DNA of 64,000 nucleotides from Maylandia zebra (taxonomy: Eukaryota; Chordata; Actinopteri; Cichliformes; Cichlidae), in the NCBI RefSeq assembly GCF_041146795.1, contig NC_135188.1, positions 945,419 through 1,009,418 on the forward strand. The letters run 5' to 3'. Position numbers and translations under genes: made by a program. Positions 56,763 to 64,000 of this stretch are shown piece by piece (within the stretch, counting starts at the first letter, position 1; each line of letters begins with the position of its first letter). Under the pieces are notes generated by a model, which saw only the letters and a program-made list of their open reading frames with translations, was not told where the DNA came from and made no database searches.

Positions 56763-57275
56763 TGAATGGTTATATAATGCAATTTGAACAATGATTTCAT
56801 ATAACATAGAGATCACAGACAGCATCTCAGGAATATTCAGCTATGCTTTTTGGACTTCCTGTATCCTACAATAAAACACACCTACTGTCACACTCACACT
56901 ATGACATGTATTTAGGCATCCAGTGAAAACTGATGATAAATTGTACACAATACTTTAAATTTGTAAAATAACACACAGTTAAAGAATAAAAATTAGTTAA
57001 TTATTAGCTCAGATTCTTTCACTAACATGCTGCCTTATGGATGCATTGGGCATCCATTGTTGCAAGAATGTAAACTTTCAGAAATGACTTCTTGGCCTAT
57101 AATCCGTCAAACATATGTCAAACATGCCTCTCGGGAATAACATCAATGCCTTTTGAGCCAGAAAGAACATTCCTATCACCAGGTAGAAGCTGCAGTCAGT
57201 TTTTGGAAAAGTGACTTAAGGGAGTGAAAAACTTAACAAAACAACATCGGAAGGCTGCGTCATTAAAAGGTTTTA
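56763..57275. other. Intergenic stretch without recognised features
   Basis: AT-rich; nothing assignable on either strand. Confidence 0.45.
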
Positions 57276-57820
57276 AGTTGGGGCTTTTATTTGTAAGGTA
57301 AAGACCCTACAATGATAAAGAGAAAAGAGAGAAAACTGCACCCAATCAGATGAGCCCCTATGAGCACGCGCTTTGGTGACAGTGCGAAGGAAAAACTCCC
57401 TTTTAACCGGAAGAAACGTCCAGCACAAGCAGGCTCAGGGCTGTGACGGGTCCCTGGTGAGGGGAGGGAGACAGGACAAAAGACAAGGTGTCGAACAAAG
57501 CCAGGGATTAATAACAAAATACAGAGGGGTGTATAAACACACAGGGCAGGGAGAAAAAACACTCATAGCATCATGGGAAGCCTCCAGCAGCCTAGGCCTT
57601 CTGCAGAATAACTGAGGGAGAATTCAGGGTCACCTGATGCAGCCCTAAATATATGCTTCATGAAAAATGTTTTTTTTAAGCCTAAGAGGGTGTCTGGTGC
57701 CCAAATCCAAACTGGGCTAAAGCTTAAGTCTCCCATTCTACTTTTAAATATCCTGGAACCACAAGTAAGCCAACAGTCTGAGAACAAAGCGCTCTACTGG
57801 GGTGATAAAGCGCTATAAGG
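57276..57820 (+). repeat. Dispersed fish repeat, copy D (long)
   Basis: It contains GACAGTGCGAAGGAAAAACT near 57379, AACCGGAAGAAACGTCCAGC, then GGGTGTATAAACACACAGGG, CCAAATCCAAACTGGGCTAA, TCCCATTCTACTTTT and GCTCTACTGGGGTGATAAAG, the same block order as copy B. It is cut by the LTR-like insertion at 57821. Confidence 0.6.
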
Positions 57821-58543
57821 AGGTGTGTGTGGTGGACCCAGGTGCGAACACAGGTGAGGAGACGGGAGTGAACTTAAACTGAAAGCGAGCCTTTATTTGG
57901 GCTGATATAGAGGGGAGTAGACAAAACATAACAGGGACAGAGAGGCAACTAACCAGAAACCTAAACTGGAAAAACACTAACACGACTGAAAGGGAAAACT
58001 ATGATCACTGTGAACAGAATGCTGTGCAGATGCATGGAAACTGTGAACCAAATGGCGTGACGAAACAGACATGAACATGACCTGCACGGAACCTCATCGT
58101 GCGGCTGCATGAAAAACAACATAAACCAAATGGCAAACACGAACTGCACAGAATCCTGAAAAACACTTAACTTGACCAGAGGGAAGGTACACAGACTAAA
58201 TACCCACAGGGGTGATCAGGGGAACACATGAGGAAGAACAGCTGCCACACATGAACCTAATGACAGGACAGGGGCACTAAATGCAATGAGCAAGAACACC
58301 AGAGCCTTTCAAAATAAAACAGGAAATATGGAGACAGACATGACACGAACTTGACAACAAGGACCACACAGACATGAAACATGACAGGTAGACAGTACAG
58401 GGGGAGATGCCAGAAACAACTAAGACACAAAGGACTAAACTGCAACTTAGAAATTAACTAGATGAGCTAAACTAGAAACCAAATTAATACAAAAGATACA
58501 TAAAAACTCAAACACTGGGTCACACGACCCAGTACCGTGACAT
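57821..58543 (-). mobile_element. LTR-like insertion of about 720 bp
   Basis: On the minus strand it begins near TGTCACGGTACTGGGTCGTG, has a TATTTAG box near 58200, a poly(A)-type CCCAAATAAAGG near 57895 and ends ...CTGGGTCCACCACACACA, an LTR-like order. TAAGG flanks it on both sides (57816-57820 and 58544-58548), consistent with a 5-bp duplication, though the exact TG...CA ends are unclear because of a GTGTGTGT run. No gag or pol frame is present. Alternative: another non-autonomous repeat. Confidence 0.55.
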
Positions 58544-58673
58544 TAAGGTCTGTAACATAAGTACACACAGATTTAACTGATCTCAAATCAAGAGCAGGAC
58601 CACAACAGCTGGGAGCCCCCAAATATCTGAATATGGAAACATAAATCTGTCTGGTTATCAGTGAGAGCATTAG

Positions 58674-58674
<1 letters not shown>

Positions 58675-58752
<78 letters not shown>
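58675..58752. repeat. (AC)n microsatellite near tmem47 promoter
   Basis: 78 bp of AC repeat, about 270 bp upstream of the tmem47 start codon. Frames across it are artefacts. Confidence 0.97.
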
Positions 58753-58755
<3 letters not shown>

Positions 58756-58779
58756 GGCACTAGGACCCAGCAGGTGCAG

Positions 58780-63547
<4,768 letters not shown>

Positions 63548-63680
63548 AAAGACAAGAGGAGAAACCTGGGACCTCACCCAGCTAGTGTCCACATTAGTAA
63601 TAGCACCTCTGTTACACATCGCACAACCAGACCAGAAATAGGAAAAAAAATGCTCATTAAAAATTTCAGGACTGGAAAGG
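63548..63680 (+). other. tmem47: tmem47 3' UTR, proximal end (inferred)
   Basis: ATTAAA at 63656-63661 is a proximal poly(A) candidate; a longer UTR beyond the window is possible. 63680-64000 holds nothing else recognisable. Confidence 0.35.
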
Positions 63681-64000
63681 AGCTCTTGTATTTGATACTG
63701 TGAACTTGTCTGAAATGCTGTCCTTGCTCATTGGACTGAAGCCCTGAGGTCTCTTAGGAGGGTTGGCAGCGAATCCAGTCATATAAAGAAGCGAGGCACT
63801 TTCATTTGGGAGCGAATGCCACCGGTCAGATAATCCTGCGTCCCCTTTAAGTGTAACTCCAGTAGGTCTTAGTTCTGGACACAAGGTGTGTTGTGAACAG
63901 ATGGATTCGCTGGCCCCATACCCGGAGGAATTGATGGACTAATTAGCCAATCAGAGAAGAGAAGGAGATGTAGAGAGGAAGACATTCTTTTGAAGTGATA

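Overview
This is a vertebrate nuclear window, almost certainly from a teleost (percomorph, possibly cichlid-like) fish. All five genes are multi-exon with GT-AG introns, and their proteins read like fish orthologues of known vertebrate genes. The spaces between them hold fish-type repeats: Tc1-like transposons, a tRNA-derived SINE, LTR-like elements, hAT-like ends, long (AC)n tracts and a diffuse interspersed repeat present four times. I see no bacterial, plasmid, phage or CRISPR features.

Layout. (1) 1-21965 is a gene desert that I interpret as part of the large first intron of p3h2; exon 1 (signal peptide and first TPR/CxxxC repeats) must lie left of the window. It holds a solo LTR (2462-2898), a short retroposon with an exceptionally long target duplication (1218-1379), SINE/LINE tails and other repeats. 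(2) 21966-32248 (+) carries exons 2-15 of p3h2, ending in a KDEL-type ER retrieval signal. (3) ccdc181 (-), 34235-36753 plus a predicted non-coding first exon near 38.2 kb, is convergent with p3h2. (4) cpox (+), 41390-47279, is complete in seven exons; a deleted Tc1-like transposon sits in intron 5. (5) prrg1 (-), 49792-52739 plus a non-coding first exon near 53.4 kb, is tail-to-tail with cpox; its last intron holds an old Tc1 copy that has itself received a SINE. (6) 53.5-58.8 kb is a repeat-dense intergenic region with two long foldback sequences, a LINE fragment, an internally deleted Tc1-like element, an LTR-like insertion and two (AC)n microsatellites. (7) tmem47 (+), 59019-63547, is complete in three exons.

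The genes do not form a pathway: P3H2 is an ER collagen-modifying enzyme, CCDC181 a microtubule/cilium protein, CPOX a mitochondrial haem-synthesis enzyme, PRRG1 a vitamin-K-dependent membrane protein and TMEM47 a claudin-superfamily junction protein. I found no convincing novel system. The most useful second-look items are the promoter motif clusters of cpox, ccdc181 and prrg1, a GC-AG intron and an intronic CTCF-like site in p3h2, the three-copy AFK-WL module of CCDC181, and several nested or foldback mobile-element structures. All exon borders were read by eye from reading frame plus splice signals and family similarity, without an alignment program.
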